From Akkermansiaceae bacterium (GTDB lineage Bacteria; Verrucomicrobiota; Verrucomicrobiia; Verrucomicrobiales; Akkermansiaceae), in assembly GCA_029866215.1 (NCBI GenBank), contig JARWZU010000011.1:82034-146033 (forward strand): a stretch of DNA of 64,000 bases. Reading direction: 5' to 3'. Positions 1 through 9,493 of this stretch are shown in pieces (the stretch's first letter is position 1; every line of letters begins with the position of its first letter). Position numbers and translations under genes: made by a program. A model generated the notes under the pieces. That model was not told the origin of the DNA, did no database searches, and saw nothing but the letters and a program-made list of their open reading frames with translations.

Positions 1-423
1 CACCCAGGTGTCGGCATACACATCACCAACGCCTGCGGAAGCGGCCAGTGAAGTTAGAAGAGAAATGATTAGAATGCAGGAGGAATGGTGGAGCATGACT
101 CGTTCGATTGGGAGTTCAGTTCTTTTGGGTTTATCAGTTCGTGGGGCGAGGCGATTCGGTGGTGAGGCCCACGTCCACATGCTAGCCGTCCGTTATTTGG
201 TGGCGGATTCTAGCAGCCAGCGCAACCGGGGGTAGCGAGGGCAAGATGTCATTAGGCGTGGCATAGTCGAGGAATTTTTTGGATGTGTGTTCAGCTTGTT
301 TTGCACTTGGGCCACCTCCCGCAAATCGGGTACCGTTCCTTTTTAGAAAAAAGCTGACTCGTTGTAAACCGGTGGCGACACGTCATGATTTTCACTTGAC
401 TGAACAAACTTATTGTTAGCCAT
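1..423. other. left edge, no assignable gene
   Basis: An open frame runs from a GTG at 8 to 235 (75 codons), but its product has no recognisable motif or signal peptide and no clear ribosome binding site, so I do not call it. The rest up to the glycosidase start is non-coding as far as I can see. A TTGACT box at about 396-401 could be part of the promoter of the next gene, but no matching -10 box is evident. Confidence 0.4.
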
Positions 424-3400
424 ATGACGCCGATATTTATGAAATACCTCCTGTCCCCCTTGATTCTTGGAACACTAGGAATCTTATGCGCCTTCGGTGA
501 TGTCCTCGAAACAGGATTTGTGACGATGCCAGCACAGACTCAGCCGTGGTGCTACTATTACTGGGTCAATGATAACATATCCAAAGAAGGCATCACCAAG
601 GATCTGGAGGCCATGAAGCGCTTCGGGATCGGCGAGGCACTCATCGGAAACATTTTTCAAGAGGATCAGCCTGCTGGCCGCATCAAGGTGCTCAGTGAAG
701 AATGGTGGTCACTCGTGGAGCACGCGATTCGCGAAGGCGGGCGCCTCGGCGTGAACATCGGCTTGTTCAACTGCCCTGGCTGGAGCCAATCCGGTGGCCC
801 ATGGATCAAGCCAGACCAGACGATGCGCTACTTGGTCTCGTCGGAAATCCGTGTGTCCGGCCCAAAGAAATTTTCCGAAAATTTAAACCCTCCGAACGCT
901 CAATTCCAAGACGTGGCCGTCCTCGCCTACCCTGCGCCAGAAAATGATGCGGATACACTCGTTTCAAAGTCGGCCAAGCTCAGCATCAGCTCGGCCCAGC
1001 CTAACATTGAAGCGCTCACCGACGGTAAGCTCGACACCGCCTTCGTGCTCGGCGCTGGCCCTGCGCCGAAGATTGCTCCGGTGACCCTTTCCATCGACCT
1101 CGCCTCGCCCCTCACGGCGCGCAGCCTGCAACTTTTCCCGAGCACAACCTCTTTCTCTGCCGAGTGCGACCTGCAAGCTCAGGACGCAACAGGGAGTTTT
1201 GTCACCATTCGTAAGTTCAAATGCGACCGCTCGAACCCTACGCCCCACGTCGGTGCGATGACGCAGGGCCCTGTTACGGTCTCATTTTCTGCAGCGACCT
1301 CGAAGCATTTCCGCATCATCTTTTCCAAGTTCTCCGGCAGTTTACCCAAGTCCGAGTTGGCCGAGATCAACCTCTCCGGGGCTGCTCGGCTTGAGTCCTT
1401 TGTCGAGAAGCAGCTTGGGAAAATGCACCCCACGCCCCTGCCCACCGCCACCTCTTACGTCTGGGAAACTCAGTCCGAGCCAGAGTCCTCAAAACTCGTC
1501 GTCTCCGCCTCAGGCATTGTCAATCTCTCATCCAAGCTCGCGGCCGATGGCACCCTCACTTGGGACGTTCCTCCCGGTGACTGGATCATCCAGCGCAGCG
1601 GCATGACCCCGACCGGGATGAAAAACGCACCCGCTTCTCCTGAGGGCCAGGGCCTCGAAGTGGATAAGATGAACCGCCAGCTCGCCCAAAAGCACTTCGA
1701 TGCCTTCGTCGGCGAACTCCTCAGACGGATGCCTGCCGCCGACCGCAAAGCCTTCACCCAAGTCGTCGGTGATAGCTATGAAATGGGATCGCAGAACTGG
1801 ACCGACGGCCTTGCTGAAGTTTTTAAAGCCCAATTTCACTACGATCCAATCCCTTGGTTGCCCGTCCTCAGTGGTCGTCTCGTCGGCAGCGCCAGCCAGA
1901 GTGAGCGTTTCCTCTGGGACCTCCGCCGCCTTGTCGCAGACCGCATTTCCACCGAATACGTCGGCGGGCTCAAGGAGTCCGCGAACAGAAATGGCCTTGG
2001 CCTCTGGTTAGAAAATTACGGGCACTGGGGATTTCCGGGCGAGTTCCTGAAATATGGCGGCCAGTCCGATCGCATCGCGGGTGAGTTTTGGGTGACCGGC
2101 GACCTCGGCTCCATCGAGTGCCGTGCAGCCTCGTCCGCTGGAAATACCTATGGTAAGCCCTTCATTTCCGCCGAATCCTTCACCGGTGGCCCTCCCTTCC
2201 AAACCGCACCCGCCGACATGAAAGCGCGCGGCGACTGGTCGTTCTGTGAGGGCATCAATCACGTCGTGCTCCACGTTTACATCCAGCAGCCAGACGAAAC
2301 CCGCCCCGGTATCAATGCACCTTGGGGCACCGAATTTAACCGCCACAATACTTGGTTTGAAAAAGGCAAAGCTTGGGCAGACTACGAGCGCCGCGCTTGC
2401 TGGATGCTGCAACAAGGCGTCCGTGCCACGGACATCGCCTACTTCATCGGCGAGGATGCTCCGAAGATGACCGGCGAAAAAGTCCCGCCACTCCCCGCCG
2501 GCCGCGACTTCGACTACATCAATGCCGAAGTCATCGAGCGCGACCTAAGCGTGAAAAATGGCCTGCTCGTCCTCCCTCACGGCGTCAGCTACAAGGTGCT
2601 CGTCCTGCCGAACGTGAAGACCATGCGCCCTGCGGTGTTGGAAAAAATCCGCGACCTCGTCAAGGCCGGTGCCACCGTGCTCGGCAGTCCACCGAGCGAG
2701 TCGCCGAGCCTCCAAGATTTCCCTGACAGCGACCGCCAAGTCCGCGCCCTCGCCCAAGAAATGTGGGGTGATGCCGACGTGAAAACTTCCGGCGAGCGCA
2801 GCTTCGGCAAGGGCAAACTCATCTGGGGTAAATCCCTCGTGGAAATCTTCTCCACCGTCCACACCATCCCAGATATCGAGTACCGTGGAGCCCCAGCCGA
2901 TGCAAATTTCCTCTTCACTCATCGCACCACCCCAGAGGCGGAAATCTACTTCGTCACCAATCAGAAAGACCGCAGTGAGAACATCTCCGCCGCTTTCCGT
3001 ATCAGTGGCCGCCAGCCAGAACTCTGGGACGCCGTGACCGGTGAACGCCGCGAACTCCCGGAATGGAGTGAGTCCACCGGACAAACGATCGTTCCCCTTG
3101 TCTTTGCAGCGAAGCAATCGTGGTTCGTCGTCTTCCGTAAGCCCGGCAGCCCAGTCGCCGGTGGTAAAAATTTCCCCGAGCTGAAGACCCTTAGCACCCT
3201 CAGCGGTGCCTGGGATGTCTCGTTCGACACGAAATGGGGTGGCCCCGAGAAGGTCAGTTTCTCCGAACTCAGCGACTGGATCACCCGTCCCGAAGAGGGC
3301 ATCAAATTCTACTCCGGCACCGCCACCTACCGGAAAACGTTTGAAATCACCGAAGAAACCCCGCTCTCGGCCGGGCTCCTTTTGGATCTTGGAAAAGTCC

Positions 3401-3663
3401 GCGATGTCGCGACCATCAAGCTGAACGGCAAGGAACTCGGAACCCTCTGGATCGCCCCTTATCGTGTCGATATTTCTAATGCCGCCAAACTCGGTAGCAA
3501 CACCTTGGAAATCGAAGTCATCAATCCATGGAACAACCGCCTCGTCGGCGACAGCGAGCTCCCCGCGGAGAAACGACTCACCTCCATTTTCCTCAACACG
3601 ATCAAACCGAAGTCCCCACTGCAATCTGCCGGGCTTTTGGGTCCGGTGACCTTGCAAAAATAA
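424..3663 (+). CDS. secreted GH106-type glycoside hydrolase (alpha-L-rhamnosidase-like)
   Basis: About 1079 residues, the usual size for GH106-type enzymes, which cleave terminal L-rhamnose from plant or algal polysaccharides. The N-terminus has a hydrophobic signal peptide (about residues 8-24). It is followed by the family's opening block: the WCYYYWVND stretch, an FGIGEALIGN stretch and NIGLFNCPGWSQSGGPW near residues 110-125. A C-terminal jelly-roll (roughly 960-1070) has the LNGKELGTLWIAPYRVDI pattern of GH2-like sugar-binding domains. The substrate is inferred from family resemblance only. The protein should be periplasmic or extracellular. A second ATG at 439 would also keep the signal peptide. 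The gene stands alone, with no PUL partner or transporter next to it. Confidence 0.85.
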   Translation: MTPIFMKYLLSPLILGTLGILCAFGDVLETGFVTMPAQTQPWCYYYWVNDNISKEGITKDLEAMKRFGIGEALIGNIFQEDQPAGRIKVLSEEWWSLVEHAIREGGRLGVNIGLFNCPGWSQSGGPWIKPDQTMRYLVSSEIRVSGPKKFSENLNPPNAQFQDVAVLAYPAPENDADTLVSKSAKLSISSAQPNIEALTDGKLDTAFVLGAGPAPKIAPVTLSIDLASPLTARSLQLFPSTTSFSAECDLQAQDATGSFVTIRKFKCDRSNPTPHVGAMTQGPVTVSFSAATSKHFRIIFSKFSGSLPKSELAEINLSGAARLESFVEKQLGKMHPTPLPTATSYVWETQSEPESSKLVVSASGIVNLSSKLAADGTLTWDVPPGDWIIQRSGMTPTGMKNAPASPEGQGLEVDKMNRQLAQKHFDAFVGELLRRMPAADRKAFTQVVGDSYEMGSQNWTDGLAEVFKAQFHYDPIPWLPVLSGRLVGSASQSERFLWDLRRLVADRISTEYVGGLKESANRNGLGLWLENYGHWGFPGEFLKYGGQSDRIAGEFWVTGDLGSIECRAASSAGNTYGKPFISAESFTGGPPFQTAPADMKARGDWSFCEGINHVVLHVYIQQPDETRPGINAPWGTEFNRHNTWFEKGKAWADYERRACWMLQQGVRATDIAYFIGEDAPKMTGEKVPPLPAGRDFDYINAEVIERDLSVKNGLLVLPHGVSYKVLVLPNVKTMRPAVLEKIRDLVKAGATVLGSPPSESPSLQDFPDSDRQVRALAQEMWGDADVKTSGERSFGKGKLIWGKSLVEIFSTVHTIPDIEYRGAPADANFLFTHRTTPEAEIYFVTNQKDRSENISAAFRISGRQPELWDAVTGERRELPEWSESTGQTIVPLVFAAKQSWFVVFRKPGSPVAGGKNFPELKTLSTLSGAWDVSFDTKWGGPEKVSFSELSDWITRPEEGIKFYSGTATYRKTFEITEETPLSAGLLLDLGKVRDVATIKLNGKELGTLWIAPYRVDISNAAKLGSNTLEIEVINPWNNRLVGDSELPAEKRLTSIFLNTIKPKSPLQSAGLLGPVTLQK

Positions 3664-3788
3664 GGGTGGTGTTGACTGTCATCCAGTCGATGGAAGCCTC
3701 GATGTAGGTGACCCAGAACCGGATTTCACAACTGGCTTGCCTGATCTTTGTTCAGCCGTTATTTCCTTCCTGCGCAGCTGGCAAATTC

Positions 3789-3860
3789 GCCCCCGTAGTT
3801 CAATGGATAGAACAAGGGTTTCCTAAACTCTAGATTCAAGTTCGATTCTTGACGGGGGCA
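3789..3860 (+). tRNA. tRNA-Arg (anticodon CCT)
   Basis: The full cloverleaf can be drawn. Acceptor GCCCCCG (3789-3795) pairs with CGGGGGC (3853-3859), with discriminator A at 3860. The D-stem is GTTC/GAAC. The anticodon stem AGGGT/ACTCT encloses the loop TTCCTAA, giving anticodon CCT, which reads AGG. The T-stem is TCAAG/CTTGA around TTCGATT. The CCA end is not encoded. Confidence 0.95.
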
Positions 3861-3944
3861 CATTTGTGAAACGATGGTCATGCTTTGCCAGCGCTTGACG
3901 CTGAGCTTGGAATCTTCGCTTGCCAATCTCTGTGGGTGAGAATC

Positions 3945-4448
3945 ATGCTCCCCGTCATGACTGAAGAAATCTCGTACTGGAAGGGAAGTTCATCGCAGTG
4001 GCTTAACCTTGGCCCGATCGTGACGGCCTCGGTGGTTTCTGTTGGGATCCTCATTGGCGGACTGTTTTTTCCGTTAGCGCTGGTCGCGTGGGTGCTGCCT
4101 GCTGGATACCTGATTTGGAAGTACCTGGTGGTTCGGTGCGGAGTTTTCGAGCTCACCAATGAGCGGATTCGGATCACCTCGGGTGTGATCAATCAAAGTT
4201 GCGACGAGATTGAACTCTATCGCGTCAAGGACTCGCGGACCATTCGCCCATGGTGGATGCGTCTCACTGGACTCGCTTCGATTGTGTTAGAAACCTCGGA
4301 TCGCTCAACGCCCGTTTTGGTGATTCCGGCCATTCGCAACGGCATGGAAATCCGTGAATTGCTTCGCCAGCAGGTCGAGCTTCAGCGTGACCGCAAGCGC
4401 GTCCGCGAGATGGACTTCGATGAGCATGGTGGGGATTCCAGTCATTGA
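3945..4448 (+). CDS. bacterial PH-domain membrane protein (YdbS/DUF304-like)
   Basis: A 167-residue protein with two hydrophobic segments near the N-terminus (GPIVTASVVSVGILIGGLFF and an adjoining segment ending near WVLPAGYLIWKYL). These are followed by the bPH2-type core, with ELTNERIRITSGVINQSCDE, then YRVKDSRTIRP, and GLASIVLETSD. Small proteins of this fold usually sit in the inner membrane, and their biochemical role is mostly unknown. The start at 3945 is chosen because GGTGAG lies a few bases upstream. An ATG at 3957 is an alternative, and the longer frame from 3885 lacks a ribosome binding site. It follows the tRNA and has no obvious operon partner. Confidence 0.75.
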   Translation: MLPVMTEEISYWKGSSSQWLNLGPIVTASVVSVGILIGGLFFPLALVAWVLPAGYLIWKYLVVRCGVFELTNERIRITSGVINQSCDEIELYRVKDSRTIRPWWMRLTGLASIVLETSDRSTPVLVIPAIRNGMEIRELLRQQVELQRDRKRVREMDFDEHGGDSSH

Positions 4449-4514
4449 AGCTGAAATCCCGCAGTGCCCTCGGATTGTATGAGATCGAGGCGGGCGGAGC
4501 CTTGGTGTCGGCCG

Positions 4515-5855
4515 TTATTTTTTCGGCTCATCCTCAGCAGGTGGTACTGAGATCGGTGGCGTGACCGCCTCGATTGGCGGGGTGGTTGCCGTCACCGGTG
4601 GGCGGGCGATCATGCCACCCGGGAATTTCTGCACATTAGCGGCAGGCTTGGCGTCCGCTGATGGAGCGGGGGTGGCTTTGGTCAAAAGAGTGGCTCGTTC
4701 CTTGAGGAGAGCTTCGAGTGTGCTTTTGCTGACTTCGAAGGTGATGCCGGAGAATCCTTTTTCCTTGGTTAGCTTTTCGGCGAGTGTCTTCTGCTGCTCG
4801 GCAAAGGTCATGTCCTTCGACTTCGCGTCTTCAGGTTTTTCTCCCTCGTCTTTTTTGCGTTCCTTGGCCAACTCGGCGGTCACGTCCACGGTGAGAAGAA
4901 ATTGCTCGCCTGCGGGTGGTTCACCAGTACTTTCCGATGGGGCAGACTCTGCCTTGTCGGTCTTTGCGGGGGTAATGTGGATCGTGTAGGTGAAGCCATC
5001 GAAGGTTTCAAGGGTTGCGGTGCGTTTGCCGATGGTGGCAGCGCGGGTGGCGACTTGGCTAACTGGCACGACATCATCGAAACGTGCGTAGGAGAAAATG
5101 CTCTTCAGTGGATTGGTGGCCGTGGTGTCGAGAACTTCGGTCGGGGAAGCGCCGTCGAGCTTGAATTCAGCGGTATCGGCATCGCGGGTGAGTTTCCAAG
5201 CAGCATCAGACTTGTCCAAGGCGCTCACGGTGATGGATTTGATTTTCTCAGGGTTGATGAATGTCGAGTCCAGCCAGCGCTTTGGATCCGAGCTGATCGA
5301 TGAAAACATCTCGTTTACTGCGTAGAATCCGGACTCATCCGCATGGTTGCGGACATAGCGACCGACCGCACCGCCACCACCCATGGGGGATGATTCGGCG
5401 CCGTTTTCGATATTTTTCCCGAGAGACACCTTGGCGATTTCCTTGTCGCTCGCGTCTTTGAAACTGGCGGTTAGGCCGCGGTCCGCAGGTTTGGAGGCGG
5501 CCTCATCCATGCCAAATCGAGGTGCAAACGATGGACCAGCTTCGAGTGCCAGCGTGACCTTCAGTTCGCCAAGCGTGCGGATGAAATCGTTGGCGAAGGT
5601 GTTGTTTGCTGGGTAACCATCACGCTGGGAGACTTTCCACTTGCCATCTTTTTTTGTCAGGGTGACTGAGTCGGTTGTGCCTCGGATATCGATCGAGGTC
5701 GTCTCGGTGGCAGGGAATGATTCAAAAAGTGTCTGGCCCCTGTTGCGTTTGATGGTGCTGCTGGTCGACTGTTTTTGGCTGATTTTTAAGGTGGCAACTG
5801 CAGCACCGAGTACGATGGCAATGACCCAGAGGATGGTAACCTGGCGTTTGTTCAT
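4515..5855 (-). CDS. DUF4340 domain protein, accessory of Gld-like ABC system
   Basis: 446 residues with one N-terminal membrane anchor (about 7-25) and a large periplasmic part. The body repeats the DUF4340 pattern: a lysine-rich strand with SVTLTKKDGKWKVSQRDGYP, then segments resembling RWLDSTFINPEKIKSITV. The C-terminal 60 residues are Pro/Ala-rich and low in complexity. It is the last gene of a four-gene minus-strand operon whose other members are an ABC ATPase, an ABC-2 permease and a GldG-like protein, and DUF4340 proteins are typical partners of that trio. The function is unknown. A role in the periplasmic part of an ABC-driven envelope process is an inference from context. Confidence 0.8.
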   Translation of the reverse strand: MNKRQVTILWVIAIVLGAAVATLKISQKQSTSSTIKRNRGQTLFESFPATETTSIDIRGTTDSVTLTKKDGKWKVSQRDGYPANNTFANDFIRTLGELKVTLALEAGPSFAPRFGMDEAASKPADRGLTASFKDASDKEIAKVSLGKNIENGAESSPMGGGGAVGRYVRNHADESGFYAVNEMFSSISSDPKRWLDSTFINPEKIKSITVSALDKSDAAWKLTRDADTAEFKLDGASPTEVLDTTATNPLKSIFSYARFDDVVPVSQVATRAATIGKRTATLETFDGFTYTIHITPAKTDKAESAPSESTGEPPAGEQFLLTVDVTAELAKERKKDEGEKPEDAKSKDMTFAEQQKTLAEKLTKEKGFSGITFEVSKSTLEALLKERATLLTKATPAPSADAKPAANVQKFPGGMIARPPVTATTPPIEAVTPPISVPPAEDEPKK

Positions 5856-5920
5856 GGTTGAAATGAAGTTTGGAGATTTTGAGAGAAAGGAGACGTTTGA
5901 ATGCGATGCGGGGTGGTGCC

Positions 5921-7813
5921 TTATCTCGCGCGAGTTGCGCGGCGGCGTTTGATGAAGAGCGAGAGTCCGACGAGAATCACAAGCGCTGGCATGGCGGTGA
6001 CGTTGAGCAGGGTGATTTGCGCGCCGAGCTTATCCTTCTGGCGGCGGAGTTCTTTTTCCTGGTCGCGAATGAGCTTGGCGTATTCCACCTGTTCGGCGCG
6101 GAGTTTTTTGATTTCTTCTTCTTGTGCCGGTGAGAGATAGAGCTCAGAGCCACTCGATTTTTGAGATTGGAGTTGGCTGAGTTTTTGTTGGGCGTCCTTG
6201 CGCTTGTTTTCGAACTCCTCGATTTTCACACCAACCGTCTTGTTGAAATTCGCCTCCATTTCTTGGATCACCGTGAATGGACGACGGATGGCGGAGCGTG
6301 AGCGCGAGCCGATCAAATACTTGGAGCCGGTGGCTTGATCGAGGAGGTTAAATAGCAAACTTGAATTCCCGTTAGACGGCGAGGCCATCTGTGTGCCACC
6401 GAAGTTTTGCACATTGTAGGCGAAGCGGTCATAGAATGCATCCACATCACCAATCAGGAATACATTGCCTGAGGCTGAGGCTTCCTTGAGGGATTCAGGT
6501 TTTGGCGCGTCTTTGTCTGTGGGGGACTTCGTGTCTTCAGTTGCGGCTTTGGGTTTGCCGTCAGGGAAGGCGGTTTTAAATTTGCCGGAGAGGTGAGTCA
6601 CGAGATCGTAGGCGGTTCCATTCGATTTGAGGGTGCGTGCGAGCGCGGGATCGAGTTGAGCCGCACGCATCGCACTGACGAAACCGGCTTGGGTTGTCGA
6701 GCGGATGAGCGTGTCTGCGGTTACGCCAGCAGTGCCGGTCTTGGTGAAGGCACCGGGCAGGAAGAGGGTGACTGATTCTAAAGATTTGGTGATCACGTCA
6801 TCCTTCATGGGCATTGCATTTTTCCCCAAGGTAAGAACTGCGAGTCCGAGACGGTCCCCGCCAAGTTTGGTCGCAAGGGTGGGGTCTGCTAGAACTTGGG
6901 TGGATTCAAAGGAAATCCCCCAGGCGGTGAGGAGCGTGGGAAGCGTAGAAGTGGTGGGGGTTCCCTGCTGGCCCATCATGGGATTCCCGCCGCCCGACAT
7001 TTGTGCTGCCACTGAGTATGCGTCAAGGCAGGCGACAACGGTTCCGCCGCCGAGCACGTATTGGTCGACTGCAAATTCGGCGGCTGGTGTGATGCCCGCA
7101 GGATGGAACATGAGAAGAACTTTGATTTCCTTTGGATCGATGGTGGTCGAGTCCATGGCCACGTCCACCACATCGAATGACTGTTTGAGTTGTTGATAGA
7201 TCACCCAGCCCGGGGTTGGTGGTTGGCCCGGCATCATGGCTGGGGCTCCCTTGAGGTCGAAGGCCGTCATCACACCGATCTTGGGCTTGGTCGGGGTCGT
7301 GACTTCGCCGATGGCTTTCGAAATGTGATATTCCAGCATCGTTTCCTCACGTGGATTGAGGAATGGAATCACGCTGGTCTTATCGAGGCAGGAAATGGCG
7401 AGGCCAAAGTAGAGGTTCTGGTCGTCCATGCGCTGCCCGCTGATGCCGTCGAGGTTGGCGGAGTCCTCAGCATCGGTGTCGGGTTGGGGGTCGAGGTTTT
7501 CGATGCGGAGTTTTCCTTTGGAGAGTGAGGCGTACTCCTTGAGGATGTCATCGACTCGGCGCATGTGGAGTTTGAGCTCCTCTGGCATGTAGTCGGTGCT
7601 ACGGGATGCATAGTAGCGAATCACGACAGGGGTATCGAGTTCCGTGAGGATCGAGCGGGTGCCGCTTGAAACGGTGTGGACCTTGTTTTCGGTGAAGTCC
7701 GTGCCGCGGTTGCCGAGTGGCGTCAGCGAGACAAGCCAATTTGAGAGGAGAGCGATCGTGACGAGCGCGGCAACACCGAGGGCTGCGCGGGTGACCGGAT
7801 GGGTGGTTTTCAT
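5921..7813 (-). CDS. GldG-like ABC-system auxiliary protein
   Basis: 630 residues. An N-terminal membrane helix (about 11-31) is followed by a large extracytoplasmic domain with the start typical of the family (DFTENKVHTVSSGTRSILTEL, then VVIRYYAS). A long charged coiled coil spans about 530-595. A C-terminal helix (about 600-620) is followed by KRRRATR. This is the architecture of GldG/ABC-type uncharacterised transport auxiliary components. In Bacteroidota GldA-GldF-GldG support gliding motility. In Verrucomicrobiota the same trio occurs without the rest of the gliding machinery, so I do not transfer that role. It lies 41 bp downstream of the permease gene and 65 bp upstream of the DUF4340 gene. 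Confidence 0.85.
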   Translation of the reverse strand: MKTTHPVTRAALGVAALVTIALLSNWLVSLTPLGNRGTDFTENKVHTVSSGTRSILTELDTPVVIRYYASRSTDYMPEELKLHMRRVDDILKEYASLSKGKLRIENLDPQPDTDAEDSANLDGISGQRMDDQNLYFGLAISCLDKTSVIPFLNPREETMLEYHISKAIGEVTTPTKPKIGVMTAFDLKGAPAMMPGQPPTPGWVIYQQLKQSFDVVDVAMDSTTIDPKEIKVLLMFHPAGITPAAEFAVDQYVLGGGTVVACLDAYSVAAQMSGGGNPMMGQQGTPTTSTLPTLLTAWGISFESTQVLADPTLATKLGGDRLGLAVLTLGKNAMPMKDDVITKSLESVTLFLPGAFTKTGTAGVTADTLIRSTTQAGFVSAMRAAQLDPALARTLKSNGTAYDLVTHLSGKFKTAFPDGKPKAATEDTKSPTDKDAPKPESLKEASASGNVFLIGDVDAFYDRFAYNVQNFGGTQMASPSNGNSSLLFNLLDQATGSKYLIGSRSRSAIRRPFTVIQEMEANFNKTVGVKIEEFENKRKDAQQKLSQLQSQKSSGSELYLSPAQEEEIKKLRAEQVEYAKLIRDQEKELRRQKDKLGAQITLLNVTAMPALVILVGLSLFIKRRRATRAR

Positions 7814-7854
7814 GAGCGTTGAAATTTTGGATTAAATGGGATGGGGTGGTGTCC

Positions 7855-8586
7855 TCAGGCGCGCTTGGATGAAAGGATGGCATTGGTGCCGAGGAGGCAA
7901 ACGGAGATAATCGAACCGAACCAGATGAAGTCCTTTAGCCGGAAGATTCCGCTGCTCAGTGAGCTGAAATGATCCCAGATTCCGAGAGCGACGACGCCTT
8001 CAAAAATGCTGGGTGGTAGGACTTTGGAGAGTTCGCGAGTGACGGGGTCATAGCCGCAAAGCAGGACGAGCACACAGATCGAGACCGAGACGATGAGGCA
8101 GACGACTTGGTCGCGGGTGCAGGCGGAGACTAGCATCGTGATGGCGAGGAACGTGCAGCAAACGAGGAAACTACCGATGTAGCCGGAGAGGATCGCGCCA
8201 TTGTCGGGGCTACCCAGATAATTCACCGTGCATACGATGGGGAAGGTAAGCACCAGTGCGATCAACCAGACGGTGGCGGCGGCGAGATATTTTCCGATGA
8301 TCGCACTCCAAGTCGAGAGGGGGAAAGTCCCTAACAGCTCGATGGTCCCGGTGCGTTGTTCGTCTGCCCAGAGTTTCATGCCAACGGCTGGTGCGAGCAG
8401 CATGTAAACCCATGGGTGCCAGAAGATGAATGTCCATTCGAGTGATGAGTCACCCACTCGCATGAATTCTCCGAAGGTGAACGTCAGTCCAAGCGAGAAT
8501 AGGAGGAAGATGACGATGATCGCGTAGGCGGTTGGTTGCGAGAAATAGCTGGAGAGCTCGCGTTTGTAGATGGTGCAGGAAGACAT
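7855..8586 (-). CDS. ABC-2 type permease (GldF-like)
   Basis: 243 residues with about six hydrophobic segments (for example near TAYAIIVIFLLFSLGLTFTF, WHPWVYMLLAPAVGMKLWAD and FLVCCTFLAITMLVSAC). The motif MKLWADEQRTGTIELLGTFP in the first cytoplasmic loop is the signature of ABC-2 permeases of the GldF/NosY kind. It should form the membrane channel for the ATPase encoded just upstream (32 bp gap) and work with the GldG-like protein downstream. The substrate is not known. The start codon at 8586 opens directly into MSSCTIYKRELSSYFSQP, the usual beginning of this family. Confidence 0.9.
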   Translation of the reverse strand: MSSCTIYKRELSSYFSQPTAYAIIVIFLLFSLGLTFTFGEFMRVGDSSLEWTFIFWHPWVYMLLAPAVGMKLWADEQRTGTIELLGTFPLSTWSAIIGKYLAAATVWLIALVLTFPIVCTVNYLGSPDNGAILSGYIGSFLVCCTFLAITMLVSACTRDQVVCLIVSVSICVLVLLCGYDPVTRELSKVLPPSIFEGVVALGIWDHFSSLSSGIFRLKDFIWFGSIISVCLLGTNAILSSKRA

Positions 8587-8618
8587 GGTGAAATCGTCTA
8601 GTTAGGTTTTTGGGTGGA

Positions 8619-9350
8619 TCAGGCGGCGGCTTCGGTGTCGCGTGAAGTGACCTTGCGGAACAAGTCGGTGAGTGAGCCCGTGCCCGATTGATCGAGCAGC
8701 TCGGCGGGCGTGCCATCGGCCACGATTTTTCCTCGGTCGACGATCACCGCGCGGCTGCAGGCGGCCTCGACCTCCTCGAGGATGTGGGTTGAAAACAGGA
8801 TGGCCTTGGTTTGGCCGAGGCGTTTGATGAGTTGGCGGACTTCAAATTTCTGGTTCGGGTCCAAGCCGTCGGTGGGTTCGTCGAGAATCAGCACCTCTGG
8901 ATCGTGCAGCAGTGCTTGGGCGAGGCAGGTCCGGTGGCGGTAGCCCTTCGAGAGCGTGTCGATCGATTGCTGGGCCACGGTATTGAGGAAGCAGGTCTCG
9001 ATGGCGCGTTCGACCGCGTCATTTTTTTCGCTGCCTTTGAGGCCACGGATCGATGCGCAAAATTTGAGGAATCCGATGACCGTCATGTCGTTGTAGAGCG
9101 GAGCGGACTCGGGGAGGTAGCCGATTTTGGTTTTGGCCTCGCGTGGGTTGTCGACGATCGAGATCCCGCAGACCTTGGCATCGCCGGAGGTGGGCGGGAT
9201 GAAGCCGGTGATCATGCGCATGGTGGTGGATTTTCCGGCGCCATTGGGTCCGAGGAAACCAAGGACTTCGCCCTTTTTCACGGTGAACGAAAGATGGTCC
9301 ACGGCGCGTTTGGTGCCGAATTGTTTGGTGAGGTGGTCGACTTCGATCAT
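8619..9350 (-). CDS. ABC transporter ATP-binding protein (GldA-like)
   Basis: 243 residues with every ABC ATPase motif in order: Walker A GPNGAGKST at 34-42, a Q-loop region with GYLPESAPLY, signature LSKGYRHR near 133, and Walker B with LILDEPTDGLDP near 155-165. It also has the switch histidine in FSTHILEEVEAACSRA. It is the first gene of the minus-strand operon ATPase-permease-GldG-like-DUF4340, so it powers that system. The promoter should lie in the 143-bp region shared with the divergent LON-domain gene. The family assignment is secure and the transported substrate is unknown. Confidence 0.95.
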   Translation of the reverse strand: MIEVDHLTKQFGTKRAVDHLSFTVKKGEVLGFLGPNGAGKSTTMRMITGFIPPTSGDAKVCGISIVDNPREAKTKIGYLPESAPLYNDMTVIGFLKFCASIRGLKGSEKNDAVERAIETCFLNTVAQQSIDTLSKGYRHRTCLAQALLHDPEVLILDEPTDGLDPNQKFEVRQLIKRLGQTKAILFSTHILEEVEAACSRAVIVDRGKIVADGTPAELLDQSGTGSLTDLFRKVTSRDTEAAA

Positions 9351-9493
9351 GGGATAACAAGAGGTGGGATTAGAAATTCGTGCGTTGAGCGGTACCGAGC
9401 TGAAAGATTGTTTGGGAAAATGTCTAACTCAGAAATTTTTGGCGAGAAAGGTAATTCTGCTTAGTCAATCGGCCTTGCATCGAGCGAGGCTGG

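Noticed and set aside
8..235. Protein-coding gene at the left edge
   Set aside because: No start signal, no motif, and only 75 codons.
2545..3657. Minus-strand 370-codon frame in the glycosidase gene
   Set aside because: It is the antisense shadow of the glycosidase, which has clear domain matches.
3789..3860. Genomic island attached to tRNA-Arg
   Set aside because: No integrase and no direct repeat of the tRNA 3' end found nearby.
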